From NCBI RefSeq assembly GCF_014647435.1, contig NZ_BMPE01000022.1, forward strand, positions 1 through 50,881: DNA of 50,881 nt, read 5' to 3'. Position 1 is the first letter of the stretch. Each line of letters begins with the position of its first letter. The translations under genes were made by a program, and so were the position numbers. Below are positions 28,968 to 40,985 of this stretch, piece after piece. The stretch comes from Deinococcus radiotolerans. GTDB taxonomy: Bacteria > Deinococcota > Deinococci > Deinococcales > Deinococcaceae. The notes below the pieces were generated by a model. The model made no database searches and was not told the origin of the DNA. It saw nothing but the letters and a program-made list of their open reading frames with translations.

Positions 28968-29570
28968 ATGATTGCCTACCTGTCCGGCACCGTCCGGGAA
29001 GTCCGAGAGAACAGCGCCGTGATTGTCGCCGGCGGCGTCGGGTACGAGGTGCAGTGCCCGGTCAGCACCCTGGGCAAGCTAGTCGTGGGAGAAACCGCTG
29101 AACTGAACACCCGTTTCGTGGTCCGTGAGGACGCCCAGCTGCTGTTCGGTTTCCACGACGCTGACAGCGTCCGCCTGTTCGATCTGCTCACCAGTGTCAG
29201 CGGCGTCGGCCCGAAGCTGGCCCTGGCACTGCTGTCCGCCATGCCGGTCAGTGCCCTGGCCGCCGGGCTGCTCGGCGGGGACGTGAAACTGCTCTCCAGC
29301 GTCAGCGGCGTCGGCAAGAAGACCGCCGAGCGCCTCGTGCTGGAACTTCAGGGCAAGGTGCCTGAACATCTCGCCGCGCCCGCGACTGGCAGCGGCGCCG
29401 GGAAGGCCGCGCGGGTCACGAGTACCGCGGGCCGCGACGCCGTGGACGCCCTGCTGGCCCTGGGCTTCCGCGAGGCGCAGGTGCGCGGCGTGGTCGCGGA
29501 ACTCGTGGCGGCCGACCCCGACCTGAGCGCCGACAGTCTGATCCGCAAGAGCCTCGGGAAACTCCGGTAG
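28968..29570 (+). CDS. ruvA: Holliday junction branch migration complex subunit RuvA
   Basis: RuvA binds Holliday junctions and loads the RuvB motor during recombinational repair. The 200-aa protein has an OB-fold domain (MIAYLSGTVREVRENSAVIVAGGVGYEV..., 1-62), two helix-hairpin-helix motifs (SVSGVGPKLALALL and SVSGVGKKTAERLVLEL), a flexible linker (about 130-150) and the C-terminal RuvB-contact domain III (DAVDALLALGFREAQVRGVVAEL). ATG 28968 starts the conserved N-terminus; the open frame upstream is not conserved. The gene stands alone, without ruvB or ruvC beside it. Confidence 0.97.
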   Translation: MIAYLSGTVREVRENSAVIVAGGVGYEVQCPVSTLGKLVVGETAELNTRFVVREDAQLLFGFHDADSVRLFDLLTSVSGVGPKLALALLSAMPVSALAAGLLGGDVKLLSSVSGVGKKTAERLVLELQGKVPEHLAAPATGSGAGKAARVTSTAGRDAVDALLALGFREAQVRGVVAELVAADPDLSADSLIRKSLGKLR

Positions 29571-29625
29571 GCAGCAGCGCCGCTGGGAACAGGAACACAG
29601 CCGCCTGGGGTTCAGCGGCCACCTC

Positions 29626-30234
29626 TCAGGGCAGGTGCCACTCAGGACCATCGGCTCCGTCCGAGCTGCCTGCCGGGCCAGTCCCGGTCAGAGCCTGGAT
29701 CAGCCGGGGTCCGAGGTCTGGGGGCAGCAGGCCCGGCAGGGTCAGTTCCTCGAACACGAAGCCGCTCAGCAGCAGATACCCCATCAGAAACGCCCCGGGC
29801 TCTGCTGTGAACCCGTGCGTGTCACTGAACGCCTGACTGAGCGCCAGGTTGGCCTGGATGGTCTCCCGGAAGGCGTCCTGAATGTCCGGGTGCCGCCGGG
29901 CCAGCAGTCTGAGTTCCAGCAGGGCGAGGGTCGCCTCGCGTTCGCGCAGCATCCGGTCCAGCAGGTGCTGGAGGAGCGCGGCGTGGCGCTCCTGTTCCGG
30001 CCCGGCCAGGGCGGCGGTCACGGTGGCCGGATCGGGGCGCAGCTGCTCCAGAACGTGGCGGGTCAGCTGCACGAGCAGGTCGGCCCGCGTGCGGAAGTAA
30101 TTGGCGGCGGTCCCGACGGGCAGCGCGGCGGCCTCGTCCAGGTTGCGGTAGCTGAGGGCCTCGGCGCCCCGCTGGGCGAGAAGGGTCATGGCCGCGTGGA
30201 GCAGGGCCGCACGGCGGGCTGGATTCTGACGCAT
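29626..30234 (-). CDS. TetR-family transcriptional regulator
   Basis: A 202-residue repressor. The N-terminal helix-turn-helix domain reads RRAALLHAAMTLLAQRGAEALSYRNLDEAAALPVGTAANYFRTRADLLVQL (about 6-55), typical of TetR. The C-terminal part is a helical ligand-binding domain of unknown specificity. ATG 30234 is preferred over the in-frame GTG 30240 because it lies 7 nt after a TACCAT -10 on the minus strand. A perfect 22-bp palindrome directly upstream is the probable operator and lies between this gene and the divergent VOC protein, so the regulator likely controls both. Confidence 0.88.
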   Translation of the reverse strand: MRQNPARRAALLHAAMTLLAQRGAEALSYRNLDEAAALPVGTAANYFRTRADLLVQLTRHVLEQLRPDPATVTAALAGPEQERHAALLQHLLDRMLREREATLALLELRLLARRHPDIQDAFRETIQANLALSQAFSDTHGFTAEPGAFLMGYLLLSGFVFEELTLPGLLPPDLGPRLIQALTGTGPAGSSDGADGPEWHLP

Positions 30235-30241
30235 CCCCACT

Positions 30242-30247
30242 ATGGTA
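30242..30247 (-). promoter_or_regulatory. -10 element of the TetR gene (leaderless type)
   Basis: TACCAT on the minus strand, 7 nt before ATG 30234 and abutting the palindromic operator, so a bound repressor would block it. Confidence 0.5.
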
Positions 30248-30268
30248 CAGTCGTACCGGTACGACTGT
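30247..30268. promoter_or_regulatory. 22-bp perfect palindrome, candidate TetR operator
   Basis: The half-site ACAGTCGTACC (30247-30257) is followed by its exact complement (30258-30268). It occupies the short divergent promoter region between the TetR gene and the VOC gene. Confidence 0.8.
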
Positions 30269-30287
30269 CATTCATTAGGAGGGAAGC

Positions 30288-30704
30288 ATGACCTTCACTG
30301 CTCTCAGCGTCACAGTGCTCAGTGCCGATCCGGTCCGCAGCGCCCACTTCTACCGTCAGCACCTCGGCTTCACACCCACCGCTGAACTGGGCTGGTTCGT
30401 CAGCCTGCACCACCCGGACCTCCCCGGCCTGCACCTTGATCTGCTGCGCCAGGGGCACCCGGCGGCCGGACCGGCCCTCAGTCAGCAGCGCACGTCCGGC
30501 GTCATGCTGGCCCTCATCGTCCCGGACGTCACTGCACAGGCCTACCGGCTGGCACAGGCAGGGCTGGACTTCCTGATGCCCGTCACGACCGAACCGTGGG
30601 GCCAGAAACGCTGCCAGATCCAGGGTCCCGACGGGGTGACAGTTGAACTCCTTGAAATGGTTGCCCCGGACCCCGACTGGCTGGCCCAGGAGGCCCTCAC
30701 CTGA
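30288..30704 (+). CDS. VOC (glyoxalase/bleomycin-resistance) superfamily protein
   Basis: A 138-aa protein with the paired beta-alpha-beta modules of the vicinal oxygen chelate fold. The first half begins MTFTALSVTVLSADPVRSAHFYRQHLGFTPTAELGWFVSLHHPD. The second ends MPVTTEPWGQKRCQIQGPDGVTVELLEMV, in which the terminal Glu is a usual metal ligand. Such proteins act as lyases, dioxygenases or drug-binding resistance proteins. AGGAGGG lies 6 nt before ATG 30288. The palindromic site 20-41 nt upstream and the divergent TetR gene suggest induction by a ligand, which fits a detoxification or resistance role. Confidence 0.82.
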   Translation: MTFTALSVTVLSADPVRSAHFYRQHLGFTPTAELGWFVSLHHPDLPGLHLDLLRQGHPAAGPALSQQRTSGVMLALIVPDVTAQAYRLAQAGLDFLMPVTTEPWGQKRCQIQGPDGVTVELLEMVAPDPDWLAQEALT

Positions 30705-30818
30705 GCCCCCGCGCTCACGGCGGCTGACCAGTGACCTGGGGACGCCCCCCTGCTCCTGCAATTCTGGGGAGGCTGGAAGACCTCTCGCCCACGCCGGCCA
30801 GCCCACCGCCCCCTTCGG

Positions 30819-32135
30819 CTATTTGCCCACGCAGAAGTTGCGGAACACGGCGTCCACCACGTCCTCCTGCACGTCCCGGCCCGTGAGTTCAGCCAGGGCA
30901 CGCAGGGCCTCTTCCAGCTCGTACCCGGCCAGGTCGTCCGGGAGGGTCTGCGCAGCCTGAATGTGCGCCAGGGCGCGGCGCGCCGCGTCGGCCTGCCGCT
31001 CGGTGGTCAGCCACGCCTCACCGCGCGCCGCGTCGCCCAGCAGCGCCGCCTGGATGGCGCCGCGCAGCGCGGGCAGGCCCTCTCCAGTCACGGCGCTCAC
31101 GTCCAGCGCCTCCGGGTCGGTCCAGGCGGCCGGCAGGTCCACCTTCGTGCGGACGCGGATGACCCGCGCGCCGCTCAGGTCCGCGCCCACCGGCTCGCGC
31201 GGGGCGCTGCCGTCCTCCAGCGCCAGGACCAGATCGGCCGCGCCCGCGAGGCTCAGCGCCTGCCGCACCCCGGCGGCCTCGATGACGTCGGCGGTGTCGC
31301 GGATGCCTGCGGTGTCCACCAGCGTGACGGGCACCCCGGCGAGTTCCACGGCGGCTTCCAGGTAGTCGCGGGTGGTGCCGGGCGTGGGCGTGACGATACT
31401 GCGCTCGTAGCCCAGCAGGGCGTTCAGGAGGCTGCTCTTGCCCGCGTTGGGCCGCCCGATCAGCGCGAGCCGCGCGCCGCGCGTGGCGACCTGCCCGGCC
31501 CGCGCGGAGGCCAGCAGGTCCCGCAGGTCGGCGTCCGCCTGCGCCAGGGGGCGCGTGCGGTCCTCGTCCGGCACGCCTTCCTCGGGGTAGTCGAGGAGCG
31601 CCTGGATGGCCGCCAGGGTCCGCGTGACGTTGCGGGCCACGCCGTCCACCCGCTCGCCCAGCGCCCCGCTGAGGCCCAGGGTCGCCTGGCGGCGGGCCGT
31701 GTCGGTCTGCGCCTCGATCAGGCCCAGCACCGCCTCGGCCTGCGCGAGGTCCAGGCGGCCACTCAGGTACGCGCGCAGCGTGAACTCGCCGGGCCGGGCG
31801 GGGCGCGCGCCGCCGTCCAGCGTCGCCTGGAGGACGCGGGCCAGGACGGCGGGGCTGCCGTGCGTCTGGAGTTCAGCCACGTCCTCGCCGGTGTAGCTGC
31901 GCGGCCCCTTGAAGATCAGGCACAGGCCCTCGTCCAGCACCTCACCTGCGGCGTCCAGCAGGTGCCCGAACAGAAACCGGCCTCCCGGCGTGCGCGAGGG
32001 GGCCCGGCGGCCCCGGAACACCCGGTCCGCGACGCTGAGCGCGGCGGGGCCGCTGACGCGCACGATGCCCACGCCCGCGCTGCCCGGGGCAGTGGCGATG
32101 GCGGCGATGGTGTCTTGCAGGCCGGAGCGGGTCAC
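30819..32135 (-). CDS. mnmE: tRNA modification GTPase MnmE
   Basis: MnmE, with MnmG, modifies the wobble uridine of certain tRNAs. It has an N-terminal tetrahydrofolate-binding domain ([22 protein letters not shown]...), a helical domain with [20 protein letters not shown], a G domain with [12 protein letters not shown] (about 226-237), TPGTTRD and DTAGIRDT, and the C-terminal FCVGK, in which the Cys is functionally required. The start is uncertain. ATG 32153 gives 444 aa. GTG 32135 ([13 protein letters not shown], 438 aa) lies 6 nt after TACCCT, the leaderless arrangement common here, and better matches the short N-termini of homologues. I use 32135. Confidence 0.95.
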   Translation of the reverse strand: MTRSGLQDTIAAIATAPGSAGVGIVRVSGPAALSVADRVFRGRRAPSRTPGGRFLFGHLLDAAGEVLDEGLCLIFKGPRSYTGEDVAELQTHGSPAVLARVLQATLDGGARPARPGEFTLRAYLSGRLDLAQAEAVLGLIEAQTDTARRQATLGLSGALGERVDGVARNVTRTLAAIQALLDYPEEGVPDEDRTRPLAQADADLRDLLASARAGQVATRGARLALIGRPNAGKSSLLNALLGYERSIVTPTPGTTRDYLEAAVELAGVPVTLVDTAGIRDTADVIEAAGVRQALSLAGAADLVLALEDGSAPREPVGADLSGARVIRVRTKVDLPAAWTDPEALDVSAVTGEGLPALRGAIQAALLGDAARGEAWLTTERQADAARRALAHIQAAQTLPDDLAGYELEEALRALAELTGRDVQEDVVDAVFRNFCVGK

Positions 32136-32141
32136 GCGGGC

Positions 32142-32147
32142 AGGGTA
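32142..32147 (-). promoter_or_regulatory. -10 element of mnmE (leaderless type)
   Basis: TACCCT on the minus strand, 6 nt before GTG 32135. It would lie inside the coding region if translation began at ATG 32153, so it also bears on the start choice. Confidence 0.45.
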
Positions 32148-32263
32148 GCGCATGACGCCCGCGGTCCCGGCGGGCGGCGGTGCCGGGGCCGCGCGGTACC
32201 ATCAGCCCGGACAGGCGAGGCGGACCCGGTGCACGGCTGGCGTCCGGTCACAGGAGGGAGCGT

Positions 32264-33145
32264 GTGAGGGTCAATCCGGAGCATCTGGTCACGTTCAGCG
32301 TGGTCGCGGAGCTGGGCAGCGTCAGCCGCGCCGGGCAGGCCCTGAACCTCAGCCAACCGGCGGTGAGTGGGCAGCTGCGCGCACTTCAGGAGCAGTTCGG
32401 GCAGGCGCTGTACGTGCGGCAGGGTCGCGGCGTGGCCCTCACGGAGGCCGGGGAGCGGCTCCTGCCGCACGCGCAGGCCATTGCGCGGAACCTGGCGGAG
32501 GTCGCGGGGCAGATCAGTGGCGCGCGGCAGCGTCCGGTCGCGGCGCTGCGGGTGGGTCTGTCGTTCGCCCTGAGTGAGCAGGCCAGCGCGCTGGTCCGGC
32601 GCGCCCGGGCGGCGGGTCTGCACCTGCGGGTCGTGGCGCGGCCGGCCGGGACGCTGACCGAGGAGGTCCGCGCCGGGCGGCTGGGCGCGGCGCTGATCAT
32701 CACGTCCCCGCAGCGGCCCGTGGAGGGCCTGGACCTGCACCGCGTCGGGGAGGACCAGTTGCGGCTGGTCACGCCGCCCGGCCACGCCCTGGCCGGTCTG
32801 GGGTACGTGCCCCCGCACGCGCTGCGCGGCGAGACGCTGCTGTGGTCCGCGCGGGGCAGCGGCGTGCGCCGTCAGGCCGAGCGGCTGCTGGACGGGGTGG
32901 GCGTCCCCCCCGGTCAGGGCCTGGAACTGGGGAGCCTGTGGGGGGTACTGGCGGGCGTACGGGCCGGGGACGGCGTGGCGATCATGCCCGCGTCGTTCGT
33001 GGCGCGGGACGTGCAGATGGGTGCCGTGGCCAGCGTGGGGCTGGAAGCCCCGGCGGTCACGGTGGTGCACACGCTGGTCACGGCGCCCGAGCCGCTGCTG
33101 TCCGCCGAGGTGCACGCCCTGGTGCGCCTGCTGCGACCCGGCTGA
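32264..33145 (+). CDS. LysR-family transcriptional regulator
   Basis: A 293-aa regulator. The N-terminal HTH is classical: NPEHLVTFSVVAELGSVSRAGQALNLSQPAVSGQLRALQEQFGQALYVRQGRGVALTEAGERLLPHA. The periplasmic-binding-protein-like effector domain follows, with LRVGLSF near residue 93 and a late GVLAGVRAGDGVAIMPASFV. GTG 32264 is chosen because AGGAGGG sits 5 nt before it and the HTH begins directly after. LysR regulators usually control a divergent neighbour; here that would be mnmE, about 130 bp away, which would be an unusual target, so the real target may be elsewhere. Confidence 0.9.
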   Translation: MRVNPEHLVTFSVVAELGSVSRAGQALNLSQPAVSGQLRALQEQFGQALYVRQGRGVALTEAGERLLPHAQAIARNLAEVAGQISGARQRPVAALRVGLSFALSEQASALVRRARAAGLHLRVVARPAGTLTEEVRAGRLGAALIITSPQRPVEGLDLHRVGEDQLRLVTPPGHALAGLGYVPPHALRGETLLWSARGSGVRRQAERLLDGVGVPPGQGLELGSLWGVLAGVRAGDGVAIMPASFVARDVQMGAVASVGLEAPAVTVVHTLVTAPEPLLSAEVHALVRLLRPG

Positions 33146-33212
33146 CAGGCAGTGCCTGGCTGCATGAGTGCCGCTCCTTCACGCAGCGGCGAGGTTTCTC
33201 ATGCGTGCGCTT

Positions 33213-33218
33213 TAGCAT
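33213..33218 (+). promoter_or_regulatory. -10 element of the secreted stalk-like protein (leaderless type)
   Basis: TAGCAT lies 7 nt before ATG 33226, with no Shine-Dalgarno between. Confidence 0.5.
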
Positions 33219-33225
33219 GCCGGGT

Positions 33226-33978
33226 ATGCGTTTCCCCCACCTGCTCATCCTGTCCTCGGCCCTGCTCGGCCCGGCCGCCCTGGCCCAGACCGCTCCGGCC
33301 GCACCTGCCAAGGCCGTGGCGTCCGCCGCGACGAACAAGAGCGTCAGCGCGCTGGCGGTCGAGGTGGGCTCGGTCGTCAAGGGCCGCCTGATGGACTGCC
33401 CCGCCAGCCTGAAACTCAGCGTGAACGCCGTGTGCCTGTACGTGCAGACGCCCGCCACGAGCCTGCGCCCCCTGGTGCGGGGCAAGCTGGGAGCCCGCGC
33501 GGGCGACTGGAAGACCACGGGCAAGTCCAGCGTGCTGCTCGTGAAGGACGTGACGCCCAACTTCGTGCTGCTCAGCACCCTGAGTGACAAGGAAACCCTG
33601 GTCGTCGTGGACGCCGCGCCTGCGGCGAAGGCCGCGGCCCCCGCGAAGGTCGCCACGCCCGCCGGGGTTGTGAAGGGCCAGCCGTACGTGCTGGGCAGCG
33701 ACCTGGTGGGCGTCGTGAAGGTCACGGCGCTGGGCAGCGGGAAGTACCGCCTATCCAACGCCGACCAGGGCACCCTGACCGTCACGGTGGGCCAGCGCGC
33801 CGCGCAGACCGACGCGGGCGCCGTGGAACTGCCGCTGGCCCCCGCCACGGACGGCAAGAACCTGATCTTCCCGCTGTCGGGCCTGCGTGCCCTGGGCTGC
33901 ACGGCCACCCCGAACGGCGGCGTGCTGACAGTCGCGTGCGGCTCGGACAGCGTGGGCCTGAAACCCATCGTGTTCTGA
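33226..33978 (+). CDS. secreted protein with a copper-amine-oxidase-like stalk domain
   Basis: A 250-residue exported protein. MRFPHLLILSSALLGPAALA is a cleavable signal. The first half (about 40-125) is a beta-rich domain with a possible disulfide (DCPASLKLSVNAVCLYV). An Ala/Lys/Pro linker (AAPAAKAAAPAKVATPA) follows. The second half (SDLVGVVKVTALGSGKYRLSNADQGTLTVTVGQRAA... IFPLSGLRALGCTATPNGGVLTVACG) resembles the copper amine oxidase N-terminal 'stalk' domain, a common non-catalytic surface module. ATG 33226 sits 7 nt after TAGCAT. No specific function can be assigned. Confidence 0.72.
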   Translation: MRFPHLLILSSALLGPAALAQTAPAAPAKAVASAATNKSVSALAVEVGSVVKGRLMDCPASLKLSVNAVCLYVQTPATSLRPLVRGKLGARAGDWKTTGKSSVLLVKDVTPNFVLLSTLSDKETLVVVDAAPAAKAAAPAKVATPAGVVKGQPYVLGSDLVGVVKVTALGSGKYRLSNADQGTLTVTVGQRAAQTDAGAVELPLAPATDGKNLIFPLSGLRALGCTATPNGGVLTVACGSDSVGLKPIVF

Positions 33979-33996
33979 CCGCCACAGGACGGACCG

Positions 33997-34017
33997 GGGG
34001 GCCTGCGGGCCCCCTTT
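33997..34017 (+). terminator. intrinsic terminator
   Basis: A 7-bp G/C stem (GGGGGCC, loop TGCG, GGCCCCC) followed by TTT, 19 nt after the stop of the secreted protein gene. Confidence 0.8.
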
Positions 34018-34153
34018 CGCGTGCGGCGCGGCGGCGCCTTCACCTCTTCTTAGGGGAACGCCGGCGGGAACGCCCGGAGGCGCCAGAGCGTACTGGAGGG
34101 CGGTAAGCTTCGGGTCAAGCCCCGAGGCACCACTCTCCACAGGAGGAATCACC

Positions 34154-34840
<687 letters not shown>

Positions 34841-34858
34841 ACCGCCCAGAGCGGGGCG

Positions 34859-34876
34859 CGCAGGCAAGAGCCTGCG
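34859..34876 (+). terminator. hairpin after pspA
   Basis: CGCAGGC (34859-34865) pairs with GCCTGCG (34870-34876) over an AAGA loop, followed by a TCTCTTCT tract. It is a plausible but weak intrinsic terminator. Confidence 0.6.
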
Positions 34877-35145
34877 TGCCTCTCTTCTATGACGCAGGGC
34901 CATCCAGAGGAAGAGAGGCGCGGTGCGGCTGAGGCGCGTGCCGTGGCCATCTCTCAGAGTCCCCGGCAGGGCAACGCGCCGAGTAGGCCGTTCCCGCAGG
35001 GCCACGAGTGCGGTTTCCGAAACCGCCTGAATCTATCCCGGCGCAGCGGCTGGGCCACGGGCCCGCAGGACCACGCGCGCGGCCCCTCCACCTTTGGGGG
35101 GACGTTCGTCAGCTGAACTTCATGTTTGCTGACAGAATGAGGGCA
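34877..35145 (+). other. non-coding gap before the lipoprotein-dxs operon
   Basis: No gene is visible. The stretch contains a compact hairpin (GCGGTT and AACCGC arms within 35010-35026). A CAGAAT element lies near 35133-35138, 7 nt before the likely lipoprotein start. It is moderately structured but matches no riboswitch I recognise. Confidence 0.4.
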
Positions 35146-35855
35146 ATGAGGCGTTCTAAGCTTGGTGCCATGCCCGCCCCCCGACTCCCCCTGTCTGCCC
35201 TGCTGGTCGCCTGCGCTGCCCTGGGGTCGTGCGCCCCACAGGCGAGCGCGCCCGGCACCGTGCAGAGCACGACTCCGCTGAGCCGCGTGTCGTTCTACCC
35301 GCAGGAGACCGGGTTGCAGTGGGCGTACCTGCCCGAGGGCGAGTCGGCGGGCGGCGCGCCGTACGTGGTGCAGAACCTCGGACCGACCCTGTTCGGAGGC
35401 GAGGCGGCGTACGCGACCAGAATGACCGGGCGCGGCGCGGATCAGACGTGGTACCGCGTGTCGGACGCGCAGGGCGTGCACCTGCTGGGCCTGAGCAAGC
35501 CGGGCGTAACCGTGCGGCTGCAACCGGCCTGGCTGGAGTACCCCGCGCCGGACGCGTGGCGGGCGGGCCTGACGTGGCAGGGGCAGAGTCAGGTGACGCT
35601 GCTCGGCGCGGACGGCGCTGTGAAGGGCAGCGGCACCCTGACGTACAGCTACCTGGTGCAGGAGCGGCGGCAGGTGAGCACGCCCGGCGGCCGCTTTGAC
35701 GTGTGGGTCGTGACCCGGCAGATCAGTGACACGGTGGGCGGGCTGTTCCCGGCCACGCAGCAGCTGTGGTTCACACCCTTCGTGGGCGAGGTTCGCACGC
35801 CCGAGGGTCTGCTCCTGACGGAGCGGAACTTCGCCCCGCGTTCAGGAGGACAACC

Positions 35856-35859
<4 letters not shown>
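35146..35859 (+). CDS. lipoprotein of unknown function, coupled to dxs
   Basis: A 237-residue predicted lipoprotein with a long signal ([29 protein letters not shown]); the Cys after LGS is the acylation site. The mature part is beta-rich ([94 protein letters not shown]), suggesting a single beta-sandwich or barrel-like domain. No family is recognised. ATG 35146 lies 7 nt after CAGAAT; ATG 35137 is an alternative. The stop overlaps the dxs start by 4 nt, so the two are expressed together although no functional link is obvious. Confidence 0.75.
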
Positions 35860-37742
<1,883 letters not shown>

Positions 37743-37745
37743 CAG

Positions 37746-37792
37746 GTTGATGGTTGATAGAAGGGGCGACCTTCCATCAACCATCAACTTTT
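37746..37792. terminator. dxs/proA bidirectional terminator
   Basis: GTTGATGGTTGAT (37746-37758) pairs with ATCAACCATCAAC (37776-37788), with an inner GAAGG/CCTTC extension, then TTTT. It lies between convergent genes. The arm is itself a direct repeat (GTTGATG GTTGAT) and unusually AT-rich for this window. Confidence 0.88.
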
Positions 37793-37798
37793 GACCAT

Positions 37799-39088
37799 CT
37801 ACCCGCGCACCTCGCCGTTGCCTTCCACGACCCATTTCGTAGTCGTCAGTTCGCGCAGGCCCATGGGGCCGCGGGCGTGGAGTTTCTGGGTGCTGATGGC
37901 GACCTCCGCACCCAGGCCGAGTTGCCCGCCGTCGTTGAAGCGGGGGCTGGCGTTCACGACCACCGCCGCCGAATCGACATCCTTGATGAACCGCTGCGCC
38001 TGAGTGTCATCGCGGGTGAGGATCACGTCGGTGTGGTTCCCGCGCGCGGCAATGAAATCCAGCGCCTCCTCGAAGGAGGGGACGGTCTTCACGCTGGCGG
38101 TCAGGGCCAGGAACTCGGTGCCGTAATCGGCGGCCGTGGCGGGGTCGCTGCTGATCCCAGCAGCCCTCAGGGCCGCGTGGGCGGCCGGGTCGGTGCGCAG
38201 CGTGACGCCGTGCGCCTGGAGGTCGCGGGCGATGTCCGGCAGGGCGTCCAGCGCCTCCTCGTGAATCAGGAGGGTGTCCAGGGCGTTGCAGGCGCTGGGT
38301 TTCTGCACCTTAGCGTTCCGCACGATCTCCAGGGCACGCGCCCGGTCGCCGGGGTCGCGGGTGAAGCTGGGGTCCAAGTACACGTGCACCACGCCGATGC
38401 CGCCCACGATGACGGGCACGGTCGCGTTCTCCACGCAGTAGCGGTGCAGGCCGGCCCCGCCGCGCGGGATGATCGCGTCGACCAGATCATCCAGCTTCAG
38501 GAGTTCCAGCATGCGCTCGCGGGCCGGGTCGCGGATGACCTGCACCCCGTCCGCCGGGAGGCCCTGACCGCGCAGCGCGGCGTGGATCACGGCTTCCAGC
38601 GCGGCGTTGCTGCGCACCGTCTCCTTGCCGCCGCGCAGGATCACGGCGTTCCCGCTCATCAGGGCCAGTGCGGCGACGTCCACGGTCACGTTCGGTCGGC
38701 TCTCGTAGATGACGCCCAGCACGCCCAGCGGCACGCGCCGGGTGCTCACGCGGATGCCGCTCGGCTGCACCTGCGCGGGGGTGGTCTCCCCCACCGGGTC
38801 GGGCAGGCGCGACACGGCCTCCACGTCCGCCGCGATGCCGTCCAGCAGGCGTGCGTCCAGGCGCAGGCGGGCCACCATCGGCGCAGGCAGCCCGGCCTCC
38901 AGCGCGGCCTGCACGTCCTGCGCGTTCGCGGTCAGGATCGCGGGCGCATTGGCGCGCAGTCCGGCGGCGATCGCGTGCAGTGCGGCCACCTTGCGCGCGG
39001 TGGGCAGCGACCGCAGCACGCGGGCGGCGGCGCGGGCCCGCACGCCCATCTCCCGGACGCTCAGGTTGTGGGGGGACGACTCACTCAT
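37799..39088 (-). CDS. proA: gamma-glutamyl phosphate reductase
   Basis: Second step of proline synthesis: reduces glutamyl-5-phosphate to glutamate semialdehyde with NADPH. An aldehyde-dehydrogenase-like enzyme of 429 aa. Marks are [39 protein letters not shown] (cofactor domain), [13 protein letters not shown], and the catalytic Cys in [14 protein letters not shown] (about Cys267); the C-terminal [38 protein letters not shown] is diagnostic. ATG 39088 lies 6 nt after TACGCT, a leaderless-type -10. No proB is adjacent, which is common in this group. Confidence 0.96.
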   Translation of the reverse strand: MSESSPHNLSVREMGVRARAAARVLRSLPTARKVAALHAIAAGLRANAPAILTANAQDVQAALEAGLPAPMVARLRLDARLLDGIAADVEAVSRLPDPVGETTPAQVQPSGIRVSTRRVPLGVLGVIYESRPNVTVDVAALALMSGNAVILRGGKETVRSNAALEAVIHAALRGQGLPADGVQVIRDPARERMLELLKLDDLVDAIIPRGGAGLHRYCVENATVPVIVGGIGVVHVYLDPSFTRDPGDRARALEIVRNAKVQKPSACNALDTLLIHEEALDALPDIARDLQAHGVTLRTDPAAHAALRAAGISSDPATAADYGTEFLALTASVKTVPSFEEALDFIAARGNHTDVILTRDDTQAQRFIKDVDSAAVVVNASPRFNDGGQLGLGAEVAISTQKLHARGPMGLRELTTTKWVVEGNGEVRG

Positions 39089-39094
39089 CCCGCC

Positions 39095-39100
39095 AGCGTA
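39095..39100 (-). promoter_or_regulatory. -10 element of proA (leaderless type)
   Basis: TACGCT on the minus strand, 6 nt before the proA ATG. Confidence 0.5.
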
Positions 39101-39194
39101 GCGCGCCCCTCCCGCCCGGCCCGGCGCGCGGTGCAGACCTCCTAGCTGCACTTCAGTGTGCGCTGGGTTGCCCACGGCCCTCACGGGCCTCCGG

Positions 39195-39200
39195 TAAGGT
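39195..39200 (+). promoter_or_regulatory. -10 element of hemL (leaderless type)
   Basis: TAAGGT, 7 nt before the hemL ATG, with only G-rich sequence between. Confidence 0.45.
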
Positions 39201-39207
39201 GGGGGGC

Positions 39208-40553
<1,346 letters not shown>

Positions 40554-40557
<4 letters not shown>

Positions 40558-40982
40558 CGCTGGTGACGCAGACGGCGCAGGTGCGGCAGATCCTCACCGA
40601 GCACAAGGTCATCGCCGTGGTGGGCTTCCATCACGACGCGATGAAACCCGCGTACTACGTGCCGGAGTACATGCACCGCCAGGGCTACACGATCATCCCG
40701 GTGAACCCGGCGCTGGCGGCGCGTGGCGAGAGCTTCTTCGGGCACCGGGCGGTGGCGACCCTGGCGGAGATCACGACCCCGGTGGACATCGTGGACGTGT
40801 TCCGCCGCAGCGACCGGGTGCGCGAGCACCTACCGGACATCCTGGCCATGCCGACCCCGCCCAAAGTAGTGTGGTTGCAGCTCGGCATCCGCGACGACGC
40901 GACCGCCCGCGAACTTGCATCGCGCGGGATCGACGTCGTACAGGACCGCTGCCTGCTCGCCGATCACCGGGCGCTGCTGTAA
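40554..40982 (+). CDS. CoA-binding domain protein (YccU type)
   Basis: A 142-residue Rossmann-fold protein. KVIAVVGFHHDAMKPAYYVPEYMHRQGYTIIPVNPALAARGE (about 18-60), with TPVDIVDVFRRSDRVREHLPDIL and VVWLQLGIRDDATARELASRGIDVVQDRCLLADH, match the stand-alone CoA_binding_2/YccU family. Members bind CoA or a related nucleotide; the biological role is unclear. It is translationally coupled to hemL (ATGA overlap) and followed 3 nt later by an FAD oxidoreductase, so the three are one operon. The final DRCLLADH motif, with a conserved Cys, is typical of the family. Confidence 0.88.
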
Positions 40983-40985
40983 CGC

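Noticed and set aside
34877..35145. Possible riboswitch upstream of the lipoprotein-dxs operon
   Set aside because: Some stem potential exists, but no conserved core of TPP, cobalamin, SAM, FMN or other riboswitch families can be seen.
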